Of a stretch of 48,936 nucleotides of DNA, positions 8,070 to 16,355 are shown in pieces. The notes below the pieces were generated by a model. The model made no database searches. It was given only the letters and a program-made list of their open reading frames with translations, and was not told the origin of the DNA. Within the stretch, counting starts at the first letter, position 1; each line of letters starts with the position of its first letter. Location: the NCBI GenBank assembly GCA_024226255.1, contig JAAELU010000403.1, positions 1 through 48,936 on the forward strand, read 5' to 3'. A program made the translations under genes and the position numbers. This DNA is from a bacterium (GTDB taxonomy: Bacteria; Actinomycetota; Acidimicrobiia; Spongiisociales; UBA5794).

Positions 8070-9668
8070 CTAATACTCGTCGGGCAGCGCCTCTTGGAGC
8101 CGAGCGCGCAGGCCGGCCAAGCGGCGCTCGTAGAAACCTAGGACCTCTTTGACCTCTTCCTCCGGCTCCTCCTTGGCTGGGGGCTGTGGAGCCAGCTTGT
8201 CCCGCCACGTGGGGTGATACTCGCCGTTTGGCGCCACGTTCTGGTCTTGTTCCGTCTGAGTTGCTGCCTCATCAAGCTCAACGACCAGGCCCCGCGGCGC
8301 CGCGGTGGCCGGTTGCGACCATTTGCTTTTGAGCGGCAGCACCGTGCCAACCTCACCCACCGGCCGTGGAGCCTCGTCCGACTCGACGGCTGTTTCGGCT
8401 TGATCGGCCTGATCGGCTCCGGCCGTCAGGTCGAGGACTTCGTCGACATCCCGTAGATCCAAATCGACCAACGCCGTCGCAAGTTCGAAATCCTCGACGG
8501 TCAGGCTGCCCAAGTCAGCGAAACGCCCGTGGAGGTCGGAGAGCGCCGTACGCATCTGTGCTGCCTGGCGGCGCAGCGACTCGAGCTGCTGTTCAGCTTC
8601 CGTGGTGATTGCTGAGGTCTCGGAGCGGGCCAGCTCGATGAGTGCTTCACGCTCGCCTTCAGCCGCCTCGAGCCGGACCTGTGCTTCGAGGAGCATGAGA
8701 TCTCGATCTGCCTCCGCCTGCGTGACTGCCTCGGCCACCATGATCTCGACGTCCGCCATCAGCTGAATTCGACTGGCTTCGGCCTCCGCTGCCGCCCGTT
8801 GAAGCTCCTCAGCAAGGTCATTGCGCTCCGCCTCGGCGGCCTGAGCCCGCTCCTCTGCCTGCTGGATGATCTCTTGACCCTTGCTGGCTATCTTGGCTGC
8901 CCGCTCCTCCGCTTCTCGCAGCTTCACCGCCATTTCGGCGGACGCCACCACTTCCATGCCGGCGAGTCTTTCATCGTTGGCGGCAACCTCCTGGCTGAGC
9001 GAAGTTCGCTGCGCCTCGGCCTCTGCTTCGAGCGCAGCCACCGCGTCCGCTCGAGTCGCCGCCAGCTGCTTGAGCATCTCAGCCTCCTGGGCCTTCGCTT
9101 GCTCGATCAGACCCACAGCCTCCGCTCGAGTCGCCGCCAGCTGCTTGAGCATCTCAGCCTCCTGGGCCTTCGCTTGCTCGATCAGACCCACACCCTCGGC
9201 TCGTGCTGCCGCCAGGATTTCCTCGGCCTCGTCTGAGGCCTGCTCCGTGTAGTCGACGGCTCTTGTCCGAATCGCCTCGGCCTTTTGGCGCGCCTCGTCA
9301 ATGATCTCCTCCGAGCGACGTTGTGAGTCCTCGGTGGCTTCACGGTCGGATGAAGCCCTAATCGGCGCAACGGCATTGGCTTCGGTCCGTTCCACTTCTA
9401 GTTCGTAATGATGCTGCGCCGAGGCGAGGGCGGTCTCGAGCTCGCCAATGCGAGCATCACGCTGGCGGACCGAACGCACCCTGCTGTTGGCCAAGTCGAG
9501 AGCCTTCTCGAGTGACTGAACGTGCGACTCCGTGACCGCCAGCTTGCGCTCATAGACCTCGAGTGTCGCCGCCGCTCGATGAAGGAACGCGTCGACCTCG
9601 CGCCTGTCATAGACGTGGCGCGTGCCCTGAAATCGGCTTGATCGTATTTCCTCAGACGTAACGTCCAC
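8070..9668 (-). CDS. DivIVA/Wag31-like polar growth scaffold protein
   Basis: DivIVA proteins bind curved membrane at poles and septa and recruit the wall-synthesis machinery in actinobacteria. The product is 532 residues. The DivIVA lipid-binding head is visible near residues 5-45 (FQG, VYDRREVDAFL). A very long Ala/Glu/Gln/Arg-rich coiled coil runs from about 50 to 380, followed by a low-complexity acidic linker and a short helical C-terminus. Residues about 160-210 contain a perfect tandem copy of a 25-residue unit. The start is GTG at 9668 with GGGGA six bases upstream. Position at the end of the sepF-yggT group supports the role. It is longer than typical Wag31, and head residues diverge, so another DivIVA-superfamily role is possible. 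Confidence 0.82.
   Translation of the reverse strand: MDVTSEEIRSSRFQGTRHVYDRREVDAFLHRAAATLEVYERKLAVTESHVQSLEKALDLANSRVRSVRQRDARIGELETALASAQHHYELEVERTEANAVAPIRASSDREATEDSQRRSEEIIDEARQKAEAIRTRAVDYTEQASDEAEEILAAARAEGVGLIEQAKAQEAEMLKQLAATRAEAVGLIEQAKAQEAEMLKQLAATRADAVAALEAEAEAQRTSLSQEVAANDERLAGMEVVASAEMAVKLREAEERAAKIASKGQEIIQQAEERAQAAEAERNDLAEELQRAAAEAEASRIQLMADVEIMVAEAVTQAEADRDLMLLEAQVRLEAAEGEREALIELARSETSAITTEAEQQLESLRRQAAQMRTALSDLHGRFADLGSLTVEDFELATALVDLDLRDVDEVLDLTAGADQADQAETAVESDEAPRPVGEVGTVLPLKSKWSQPATAAPRGLVVELDEAATQTEQDQNVAPNGEYHPTWRDKLAPQPPAKEEPEEEVKEVLGFYERRLAGLRARLQEALPDEY
9046..9195 (-). repeat. 75-bp tandem duplication inside the DivIVA coiled coil
   Basis: Two adjacent 75-bp copies, 9046-9120 and 9121-9195, are nearly identical at the DNA level and differ only near the outer ends. 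Each encodes a 25-residue segment with the core GLIEQAKAQEAEMLKQLAAT. The near-absence of silent differences indicates a recent duplication. Unequal recombination could change the copy number and so the length of the coiled coil. Confidence 0.9.
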
Positions 9669-9717
9669 TAACAGTCCCCGGTGCGAGCCCCGCGCTCAGG
9701 CTAACAGTCGCCGGTGC
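9668..9717. repeat. 17-bp direct repeat in the divIVA leader
   Basis: Two 17-bp copies, 9668-9684 and 9701-9717, differ at one base and are offset by 33 bp. The copy nearer the gene supplies the GGGGA Shine-Dalgarno sequence (read on the minus strand) for the GTG at 9668. The remaining 105 bp up to yggT show no gene. Confidence 0.6.
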
Positions 9718-9823
9718 ACATGATAAGAACGCGAAGTAGCCAAATCGGTGATGGGAGAAAGGGCTAGTCCCCCACAGAAAAGGTTGCAATCTCATCCCTG
9801 ACAATGGGCTGCGCCGTGAGCTC

Positions 9824-10090
9824 TTACCGGCAGAGAATACTTTGCAGGATGAAAATGCCGAGGAAGACCACGATCACGGACATGTCCAAGGCCACGGCGC
9901 CGATACGCAGCGGCGGCACCACACGGCGGATCGGAGCCAGCACCGGCTCGAACACCTTCGACATGGCGTCGTAGACCTTTCGAATGGGATGGCCCCACGG
10001 CAGCCTGCCAAACGCAGCCACATAGCCCAATATGATCCATGCGATCAGGGCGTAGACAACGAAACGAAGCAGAAAACAAATTAAGTCCAC
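9824..10090 (-). CDS. yggT: YggT-family membrane protein
   Basis: This 88-residue integral membrane protein has two hydrophobic helices, at about residues 4-26 and 66-86. They flank the family loop with FEPVLAPIRRVVPP, the most conserved YGGT element. Its exact role is unsettled; the family is linked to cell division and osmotic tolerance by gene position and some genetics. It lies 18 bp after sepF and before divIVA, the classical Gram-positive order. The start is a GTG at 10090. Confidence 0.9.
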   Translation of the reverse strand: MDLICFLLRFVVYALIAWIILGYVAAFGRLPWGHPIRKVYDAMSKVFEPVLAPIRRVVPPLRIGAVALDMSVIVVFLGIFILQSILCR

Positions 10091-10108
10091 GATTCGAGTC
10101 CTTCTGTC

Positions 10109-10699
10109 CTAGCTCGGAGCGCCGTACAGGCCTAATTCGGCGAGACGCTGTTGCTCCGCACCATCAATCATGACGCCGGTAGGCGTCACCAGAATGACTC
10201 CTTGCGCGATCTTCGCCATCTTGCCGTCCAGCGCGTACGTCAGCCCGGAGGAGAAATCCACCAGCCGCCGCACCATGGCAGGCTCCGTGCCGCGCAAGTC
10301 GAGTACTACCGCATGCCCCCGGCGGATGTAGTCCGCCACCTTCTGGGCGTCGCTGAAAGCACGCGCCGTAATGATCTGAGAGGTTGCCGAAGCGCCTTTC
10401 GGTCCGTCAGACCCCACGCGGGTAACCAGGACGCCGGCCTCAGCGTGCTGCGGCTCCGCCGACATGCGTCGACGGGCCGAGTTGGGCGGCTCAATGCGGC
10501 GCCCGGCGACGCCGCTGTGCCGGTTTGTCGTACCGGCTGCGGCTGCTGCCGGCGCCGGTTGACGCCCTGCGCGCCGCAACGGCTCCACCGTACGCACTTG
10601 AGTCTGCGATCCGGCTATGTGCCCGTCGTCTGCCTGGTCGAGCTGATCATCGTCAACCAGACCGAGATAGAAGAGCGTCTTTTGCCAAAGCGATGCCAT
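10109..10699 (-). CDS. sepF: SepF cell division protein
   Basis: SepF tethers FtsZ to the membrane and is the main FtsZ anchor in bacteria without FtsA. The product is 196 residues. An N-terminal amphipathic segment (MASLWQKTLFYLGLV) can serve as the membrane anchor. A flexible Ala/Arg/Pro-rich linker follows, then the conserved C-terminal domain from about residue 105, with the FSDAQKVADYIRRG and VVLDLRG elements and the DFSSGLTYALDG loop that defines the family. It lies downstream of ftsZ, pgeF and yggS. No ftsA is found in the cluster, consistent with SepF-based anchoring. Confidence 0.96.
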   Translation of the reverse strand: MASLWQKTLFYLGLVDDDQLDQADDGHIAGSQTQVRTVEPLRRAGRQPAPAAAAAGTTNRHSGVAGRRIEPPNSARRRMSAEPQHAEAGVLVTRVGSDGPKGASATSQIITARAFSDAQKVADYIRRGHAVVLDLRGTEPAMVRRLVDFSSGLTYALDGKMAKIAQGVILVTPTGVMIDGAEQQRLAELGLYGAPS

Positions 10700-10723
10700 T
10701 CCGTGACCTCTGTCTTGTAGCCC

Positions 10724-11377
10724 CTATGACCCAAAGATAGCCCGTCCGACACGTATGAGCGTCGCGCCCTCTTCGAGAGCAACTTCAAAGTCGTTTGTCA
10801 TGCCCATCGAGAGTTCGATCAAGTCGGGCCAATCGGTCCGCAATTCGTCGCGCAGCTGGCGCAGCATTCGGAACCATCTCCTACTGTCCTCGGCCTCGTC
10901 AGCCAACGGAGCGATCAACATGAGGCCGGCTATGGACAGTCCCAAATCGGCAGCCAGCAGAAGCAACGGCACCACTGAATCGGGATCAGCACCGTGCTTC
11001 TGCTCCTCTCTGGCGATGTTCACCTGAAGGAGCAGCCGCGCATCAGACTGCGTCTTGGCCCAGGCTCGCAATACCGATTCCCGATCAATGGCGTGAAGCA
11101 CGGCCGTGCTCGTCGCGATTTCCTTGGCCTTCCGAGACTGAAGGGACCCGACGAAGTGCCAATTGATGTCGTCGGGCAAGACGGCCGCCTTGGCGACCAA
11201 TTCGTGAGATCGGTTCTCTCCGAAGTCGCGGTGACCAGCGCCATAGGCTGCCATGATCTCAGGCGGACCGACAGTCTTCGAGACCGCCACCAGGGTCACA
11301 TCGTCGACGTTGCGTCCGCTACGTTGGGTGGCAGCTGCGACTCGGCGGCGAGTTTCTTCTAGAGAGCCGGCAACCAT
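10724..11377 (-). CDS. yggS: YggS/PLPBP-family pyridoxal phosphate homeostasis protein
   Basis: This alanine-racemase-fold protein binds pyridoxal 5'-phosphate and helps balance vitamin B6 and amino-acid pools. The product is 217 residues. The cofactor lysine is Lys34 in LVAVSKTVG. Further family motifs are HFVGSLQSRKAKEI, HAIDRES, LLLQVNIAREEQKHG and LSMGMTNDFEVALEEGATLIRVG, the last contacting phosphate. It overlaps the end of pgeF by 19 bp, which suggests translational coupling. The gene order ftsZ-pgeF-yggS-sepF-yggT-divIVA is conserved across many Gram-positive bacteria. Confidence 0.95.
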   Translation of the reverse strand: MVAGSLEETRRRVAAATQRSGRNVDDVTLVAVSKTVGPPEIMAAYGAGHRDFGENRSHELVAKAAVLPDDINWHFVGSLQSRKAKEIATSTAVLHAIDRESVLRAWAKTQSDARLLLQVNIAREEQKHGADPDSVVPLLLLAADLGLSIAGLMLIAPLADEAEDSRRWFRMLRQLRDELRTDWPDLIELSMGMTNDFEVALEEGATLIRVGRAIFGS

Positions 11378-12042
11378 GCGACCGTGACCTGACGAAGTTT
11401 TGTACGGCTCTTACGATACGAATGGAGCTCGGTGTCGGTGAATGTGCACCGCGCTGAGCGCCACACCGGAACAGAGCCGAGGCTCTCTTCGATCGAGCCG
11501 GCGATGTCCACGCTGGTGGTTCCCCACGTGGTTCGGCGCGAGAAGTCGGGAAACCGTTCAGCCACCTCATCGCCGACCTCATAACAGCACGGCCCGATGC
11601 TCGGGCCGATGGCTGCTCGAGAAACGTTCAGGCCACCGCTGCGGAGTTCGGAGATCGTGCGCTCGACGACGCCCGCTGATGCTCCCCGCCAACCGGCATG
11701 GATAACCGCGGTGAATCCAGTTCCCTCCAGAATGATCGGTACACAGTCGGCGGTCGCGATAGCGATCGGCAGTGCTTGCCGTGTGGTGAAGATCGCGTCT
11801 GCCTCGCCGAGAAGGCCCGGCGTCGTCGCTCGAATCACAGTTGTGCCATGGACCTGGGTAGCAAACGCCCACTCCGGAGACACGCCGAGCTCATCGGCAG
11901 CCCGACGCCGGCCGGCCTCATCCACGCGCAGATCGCCGGCTGCTGCCTCTCCAAATGCCGCGCCACGAAAGCCGGGAGGTCTGATCATCACGCTCTCCAT
12001 AGGGCCGGCCACCGACTCGACAATCCGATCGGACCTGGACAC
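11359..12042 (-). CDS. pgeF: PgeF/YfiH-family multicopper-oxidase-like protein (peptidoglycan editing factor)
   Basis: Members hydrolyse UDP-MurNAc carrying a misincorporated residue, or act on purine nucleosides, using a His/Cys metal site. The product is 227 residues. The metal-binding motifs are visible in order: QVHG near residue 63, TADC near 98, HAGWRG near 115 and GPCCYEVG near 150. I use the GTG at 12042, which has AGGAG nine bases upstream; two in-frame ATGs 14 and 18 codons in are alternatives. The gene is 39 bp downstream of ftsZ and overlaps yggS. The family call is secure; the in vivo substrate is inferred. Confidence 0.92.
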   Translation of the reverse strand: MSRSDRIVESVAGPMESVMIRPPGFRGAAFGEAAAGDLRVDEAGRRRAADELGVSPEWAFATQVHGTTVIRATTPGLLGEADAIFTTRQALPIAIATADCVPIILEGTGFTAVIHAGWRGASAGVVERTISELRSGGLNVSRAAIGPSIGPCCYEVGDEVAERFPDFSRRTTWGTTSVDIAGSIEESLGSVPVWRSARCTFTDTELHSYRKSRTKLRQVTVAWLPAL

Positions 12043-12081
12043 TTCGGCGCGCTCCTATTCGTCAGAGCACTCGGCTGCGGA

Positions 12082-13188
12082 TCAACCCTGAACGAAGCCA
12101 GGGATTTCGAGTCCGTCGTCATCTTCGGGCGGGGTCGGCTCCTCGGCACTCTCGACAACTTCCTCGACTGGAGGTTCATCGACCGGTAACGCACTCTCGA
12201 TAGCGGCGCTCAACCGGCTAGAACCGGCCCGCTCTCTGTCGAAGCCGGCAGCAATAACGGTCACCTTCATCGAATCGTCTCCGCCCTCGTCAACAACGGC
12301 GCCGAAGATGATGATGGCATCTGAATCGGAGTGGTCAGAGATCATGCCGGCTGCCGTCGAGACTTCGTGGAGCGTCATGTCAGCTGGTCCCGCGATCGAC
12401 AGCAGAACCCCGCGGGCGCCTTCCATCGATGTCTCCAGAAGAGGCGAGGCAATCGCCTTGGCGGCAGCTTGCTCGGCTCGATTGTCGCCGCTCGCTTGAC
12501 CGATGCCCATAACGGCCGAGCCGGCATCGGTCATGATGGTCTTGACATCGGCAAAGTCCACGTTGATCAGGCCCGGCGTGGTGATCAGGTCTGTGATGCC
12601 CTTGACGCCGTCCGTGAGAACATCATCAGCCATGCGGAATGCTTCCGTCATTGCGGTCTCCGGATCGGCAATCTCGAGCAGCCTCTCATTCGGAATGATG
12701 ATGAGCGTGTCGACGGCCTGCTTGAGCTCCTGGATGCCCTGCTCAGCCTGAACGGAGCGGCGGCGCCCCTCAAAACCGAAGGGTCGGGTGACAACGCCGA
12801 CCGTGAGCGCGCCAAGCGAACGTGCAATGGCGGCGACAACGGGCGCTCCACCGGTGCCGGTTCCGCCGCCTTCACCAGCAGTGATGAAGACCATGTCGGC
12901 ACCGGTCAGCGCGTCCTCGATCTCCTCGCGGTGGGCTTCGGCGGCCTCCCGACCAACCTCAGGATTAGCGCCTGCGCCTAGTCCGCGGGTGGCATCACGG
13001 CCGATGTCGAGTTTGATATCTGCGTCCGACATCAGCAGAGCCTGAGCGTCGGTGTTGATTGCTATGAATTCAACGCCACCAACCGAGGCGTCAACCATCC
13101 GATTGACGGCATTGACGCCACCGCCTCCGACGCCGACGACCTTGATGATGGCCAAATAACTTTGTGGTGAACGAGACTCGTTGATCAC
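12082..13188 (-). CDS. ftsZ: Cell division GTPase FtsZ
   Basis: FtsZ is the tubulin homologue that polymerises into the cytokinetic ring. The product is 368 residues. The GTP-binding signature [12 protein letters not shown] is at about 105-116, the N-terminal loop [15 protein letters not shown] is at 17-31, and the T7 catalytic loop NVDFAD is present. A short acidic linker (about 330-358) leads to the conserved C-terminal peptide [10 protein letters not shown], the docking site for SepF. The start is a GTG at 13188. The ends of the neighbours leave 39 bp downstream and 64 bp upstream, room for a local promoter before ftsZ. Confidence 0.98.
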   Translation of the reverse strand: MINESRSPQSYLAIIKVVGVGGGGVNAVNRMVDASVGGVEFIAINTDAQALLMSDADIKLDIGRDATRGLGAGANPEVGREAAEAHREEIEDALTGADMVFITAGEGGGTGTGGAPVVAAIARSLGALTVGVVTRPFGFEGRRRSVQAEQGIQELKQAVDTLIIIPNERLLEIADPETAMTEAFRMADDVLTDGVKGITDLITTPGLINVDFADVKTIMTDAGSAVMGIGQASGDNRAEQAAAKAIASPLLETSMEGARGVLLSIAGPADMTLHEVSTAAGMISDHSDSDAIIIFGAVVDEGGDDSMKVTVIAAGFDRERAGSSRLSAAIESALPVDEPPVEEVVESAEEPTPPEDDDGLEIPGFVQG

Positions 13189-13252
13189 GCTTTCCCCTTG
13201 GGTCTGAACCTGAACTTTAGCTGGAACCTACGGGCGTGTCGGGTCGACTTAC

Positions 13253-14017
13253 CTAACCTTCAACCACTCGTTTAGGGTTCCTTATCGCCGGGCGCCACGG
13301 CGACACCAGCGACACCGCGGCTCCTTCTACGAGTCCGCTGGCGATCAGGGCCTCCAGGGCTGCCGCCTTCTCCCTCATATCGGTCGGACTGCCGAGGTCG
13401 ACAAGGTGACCATCGACCCGCGCTACGAGGGTTCCGGCACCGCCCCGTGAGACCACTGCATCGCGGCGCAGCTCCTTGTGAAGCAGTGCCACAAACTCGA
13501 GCGCCGCCGTAACCCGCTCGCCCTCCATGGAGGTTCCCGGGCTGCCGCTGAGCCCGGGGAGCCTGACGCGGGCCCCATGTGGCGCCGGCTTGGACTGCTC
13601 CAGGATCGCGCCCGTTGCGGAGGTGCGATGCCAGTCGCCACCGATCTTCACCCAGGCGACCGGTACATGTTCGAGGACCGTGATGGTGACCGTGCCCGGC
13701 CACGTGACCACGGCTTGAGCCTTGGCCACCCAGGGTTCGGCCTCGACATCAGCCGCTAGGTCGGCTGGTCGAACGGAGATCGTTGGCACGCCAACGCTCA
13801 CGTTGTGACGCTCGAGAACCGAGCCGATGTCTGCCCGGTCGGCGCCGGCCACTTCGATATCGCTCACGGCCATGACGGGCGACTGCAGGAGCAACACAAT
13901 CAGCCCAACAACGACAAAGAACCCGATCACGATCAGAAGGTGACCGAGGCGACGGCGGGCTCCCGCCTCGCGCACAGTCCGCCGGCGCACCGCAATCCGG
14001 TAGTCGATCGAAGTCAT
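13253..14017 (-). CDS. ftsQ: Cell division protein FtsQ/DivIB
   Basis: FtsQ is the bitopic scaffold that links FtsL and the septal synthase complex. The product is 254 residues: a basic cytoplasmic N-terminus (about 1-25), one transmembrane helix (about 26-48), a POTRA domain (about 50-120, starting with VSDIEVAGADRADI and including the WVAKAQAVVTWPGTVTI strand) and the FtsQ beta domain. It starts at the ATG at 14017, two bases past the murB stop, and sits directly before ftsZ, the normal actinobacterial order without ftsA. Confidence 0.93.
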   Translation of the reverse strand: MTSIDYRIAVRRRTVREAGARRRLGHLLIVIGFFVVVGLIVLLLQSPVMAVSDIEVAGADRADIGSVLERHNVSVGVPTISVRPADLAADVEAEPWVAKAQAVVTWPGTVTITVLEHVPVAWVKIGGDWHRTSATGAILEQSKPAPHGARVRLPGLSGSPGTSMEGERVTAALEFVALLHKELRRDAVVSRGGAGTLVARVDGHLVDLGSPTDMREKAAALEALIASGLVEGAAVSLVSPWRPAIRNPKRVVEG

Positions 14018-14019
14018 GG

Positions 14020-14985
14020 TCAGTCACCCTCCCGAACAGGTTCTCGTTTGCCGATGTCTCGGCCTGGCATTTGTCCTTCACCGAACTCTGCAAAGTCGCC
14101 GGCAAATCGAATCTCGGGCTCGAGCTCGACTCCGGTGGCACGGGCCACCCGAATTCGCACGTCCCACACGAGGTCATGAACATCCTGGGCCCTGGCGCCC
14201 GGATCCGCTTCGAAGAAGTTGGCGTGCCGACGAGATACCTGAGCTCCGCCAACCTTGTGTCCTTTGAGTCCCGCGGAATCGATGAGCCGGCCCGCAGACA
14301 TGCCGGTCGGATTCTTGAAGACCGAACCGGCGTTGAAGGTTCCCCCAGGCTGGTTTTCCTTCCGCCACTGGGTGATCGCCCGCATCACTTCCTCCGATTG
14401 CCGGGCCGGGCGAGGCTCAGTTCGGAAGCAGGCGCTCAAGACGATGTCGCCGGCCGGCAGTGAGTTGTGACGGTACGTCATCTCCATCTCGGAGCGGTCC
14501 ACGCTGATCCGGCCAACACCGGGGCGGTATACCTCGATGTTGAGCAGCCAGTCCCCCGTCTCGGATCCGTGACAGCCCGCGTTCATCCTGACCGCACCGC
14601 CAACCGATCCGGGAACAGCAACGAGAAATTCGAGACCGCCTCGGCCCTGCTTGGAGCACATCCTGGCCAACATAGGCAAGGGCATCGCCGCACCGGCAGA
14701 TACGACACCTTCGGCATCGATTGATGCATCGGAGAGCGCGCCGCCCAGACGTATCACCAGGCCGTCGAAACCGAGATCGCTGATCACGAGATTGCTGCCT
14801 CGCCCCACGACCAGATACGGCATCCCGTCGGCCAGGGCGGCATCGATCGCGACGACGACGGTGTCAGCATCATCGGCGCCTACAAACCAGCGGGCCGGGC
14901 CGCCGAACTTGTACGTTGTGAGCGGGCCCAGAGCAACGCCCTCATCGGCAACCCCCGACTCCACGAGATCGGAAAGGCGCGTCAT
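14020..14985 (-). CDS. murB: UDP-N-acetylenolpyruvoylglucosamine reductase
   Basis: MurB is a flavoenzyme that reduces UDP-GlcNAc-enolpyruvate to UDP-MurNAc using NADPH. The product is 321 residues. The FAD-binding segment shows TTYKFGGPARWF and VVGRGSNLVISD, followed by VPGSVGGAVRMNAGCHG. The catalytic serine region is GSVFKNP. The ATG at 14985 overlaps the murC stop by 4 bp. Its place between murC and ftsQ matches other actinobacterial dcw clusters. Confidence 0.96.
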   Translation of the reverse strand: MTRLSDLVESGVADEGVALGPLTTYKFGGPARWFVGADDADTVVVAIDAALADGMPYLVVGRGSNLVISDLGFDGLVIRLGGALSDASIDAEGVVSAGAAMPLPMLARMCSKQGRGGLEFLVAVPGSVGGAVRMNAGCHGSETGDWLLNIEVYRPGVGRISVDRSEMEMTYRHNSLPAGDIVLSACFRTEPRPARQSEEVMRAITQWRKENQPGGTFNAGSVFKNPTGMSAGRLIDSAGLKGHKVGGAQVSRRHANFFEADPGARAQDVHDLVWDVRIRVARATGVELEPEIRFAGDFAEFGEGQMPGRDIGKREPVREGD

Positions 14986-16355
14986 GATCGTTCCTCGAGG
15001 CTGCGGGCCAGCGGCTCGGCCAGAGTGTTCACGTCTCCGGCACCGAGTAGCAGAACCAGGTCTCCGGGTTCGACGTCGGCCGACAGGCTGTCTCCGACGG
15101 CAGCGAGGTCCGCGATGTACTCGGCATTGCCGCCGGCAGCGGAAACTGCTTCAGCGACCAGACGACCTCCTACGCCGGGAATAGGTGCCTCACCGGCCGA
15201 ATAGACGTCGGTCACGATCGTACGATCTGCCGAAGCCAGAACGTCACCGAAGGCAGGCCCGTGTTCCGCGGTGCGGGTGTACCTGTGGGGCTGGAAGACC
15301 GCCCAGACTCGGCGCCAACCACCTTCGCGACCCGCCGCGATAGTGGCTGCAATCTCAGTTGGGTGATGTGCATAGTCATCGACAACGGTCACGTCGGCTA
15401 CTCGGCTGCGCACTTCGAAACGACGGCGGACTCCGCCAAAACCGGACAAGCCGGCAGCAACCGCGCCGGGATCGTGACCCAACTCACCAAGCAAGGCGAC
15501 GACACCGGCCGCATTGCGAGCGATGTGGGCTCCCGGTTTCGGCACGGCGAGCTCTCCGGCGAATCGGTTGCTCTCGAGCGAGAAGTGCACGCTTCCTTTG
15601 ATGCTGCGGATGTTTCCGATCTGCCACTCGGCGCCAGGGTCAGTGCCGTATGTGATGAGGTCGGTCCGGGCCGCGAGTCGACGGACTCCTGGATCATCGA
15701 TGCATGCAACGACCGGTCCGGCGACGCGCCGAGCCACCAGAGCAAACGCCTCTTCGAGCGCCGACACCGATTCGTAGTAGTCGAGGTGATCAGCCTCGAT
15801 GTTCGTGACCAGGAGCGATTCGAGGTGGAGTTTGCGGAACGTACCGAAGGCCTCATCAGCTTCCAGAAGGAAGAGGTCGTCGTTGCCCAGATGGGCTCCG
15901 GTGTTGAGCGCCACCATCTGACCGCCGACGAGGAAGCTTGGATCAAGCCCGAGGCTCCGAACGGCGGAGATGGCCAATGCAGTGGAGGTCGTCTTGCCGT
16001 GCGTGCCCGTGAAACCGATCGCCGGCATTGCGGTCGTCATTGCATCGAGCAGCTCTGGACGCTGCCAGCAGGTCGCGCCTACGGCACGTGCTGCTTGAAC
16101 CTCGGGGTCGCGGTCTGGGACTGCCGAACTCGTGACGATCAGATCCACGCTCTCCATCGCCTCGGGGCGGTGCCCGACCCAGATATCGACGCCCAGATCG
16201 GCCAAGGCATCAAGACGAGAGCTCGGCTTCAGGTCGGAACCGGACACGTTGTGACCCAGCGACGCAAGCAGCTTCGCCAGTCCGCTCATGCCGGCCCCGC
16301 CGGCACCTACGAGGTGGACGCGGTTGAGTCCGACGAGACTTCGTACTTCGTTCAT
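14982..16355 (-). CDS. murC: UDP-N-acetylmuramate--L-alanine ligase
   Basis: MurC is an ATP-dependent cytoplasmic ligase that adds L-Ala to UDP-MurNAc, the first peptide step. The product is 457 residues in three domains: an N-terminal Rossmann fold (HLVGAGGAGMSG at 14-25), a central ATPase domain with P-loop GTHGKTT at 117-123, and a C-terminal domain with DDYAHHPTEI and FQPHRYTRT. It overlaps murG upstream and murB downstream by 4 bp each, an arrangement typical of translationally coupled genes. Confidence 0.97.
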   Translation of the reverse strand: MNEVRSLVGLNRVHLVGAGGAGMSGLAKLLASLGHNVSGSDLKPSSRLDALADLGVDIWVGHRPEAMESVDLIVTSSAVPDRDPEVQAARAVGATCWQRPELLDAMTTAMPAIGFTGTHGKTTSTALAISAVRSLGLDPSFLVGGQMVALNTGAHLGNDDLFLLEADEAFGTFRKLHLESLLVTNIEADHLDYYESVSALEEAFALVARRVAGPVVACIDDPGVRRLAARTDLITYGTDPGAEWQIGNIRSIKGSVHFSLESNRFAGELAVPKPGAHIARNAAGVVALLGELGHDPGAVAAGLSGFGGVRRRFEVRSRVADVTVVDDYAHHPTEIAATIAAGREGGWRRVWAVFQPHRYTRTAEHGPAFGDVLASADRTIVTDVYSAGEAPIPGVGGRLVAEAVSAAGGNAEYIADLAAVGDSLSADVEPGDLVLLLGAGDVNTLAEPLARSLEERS

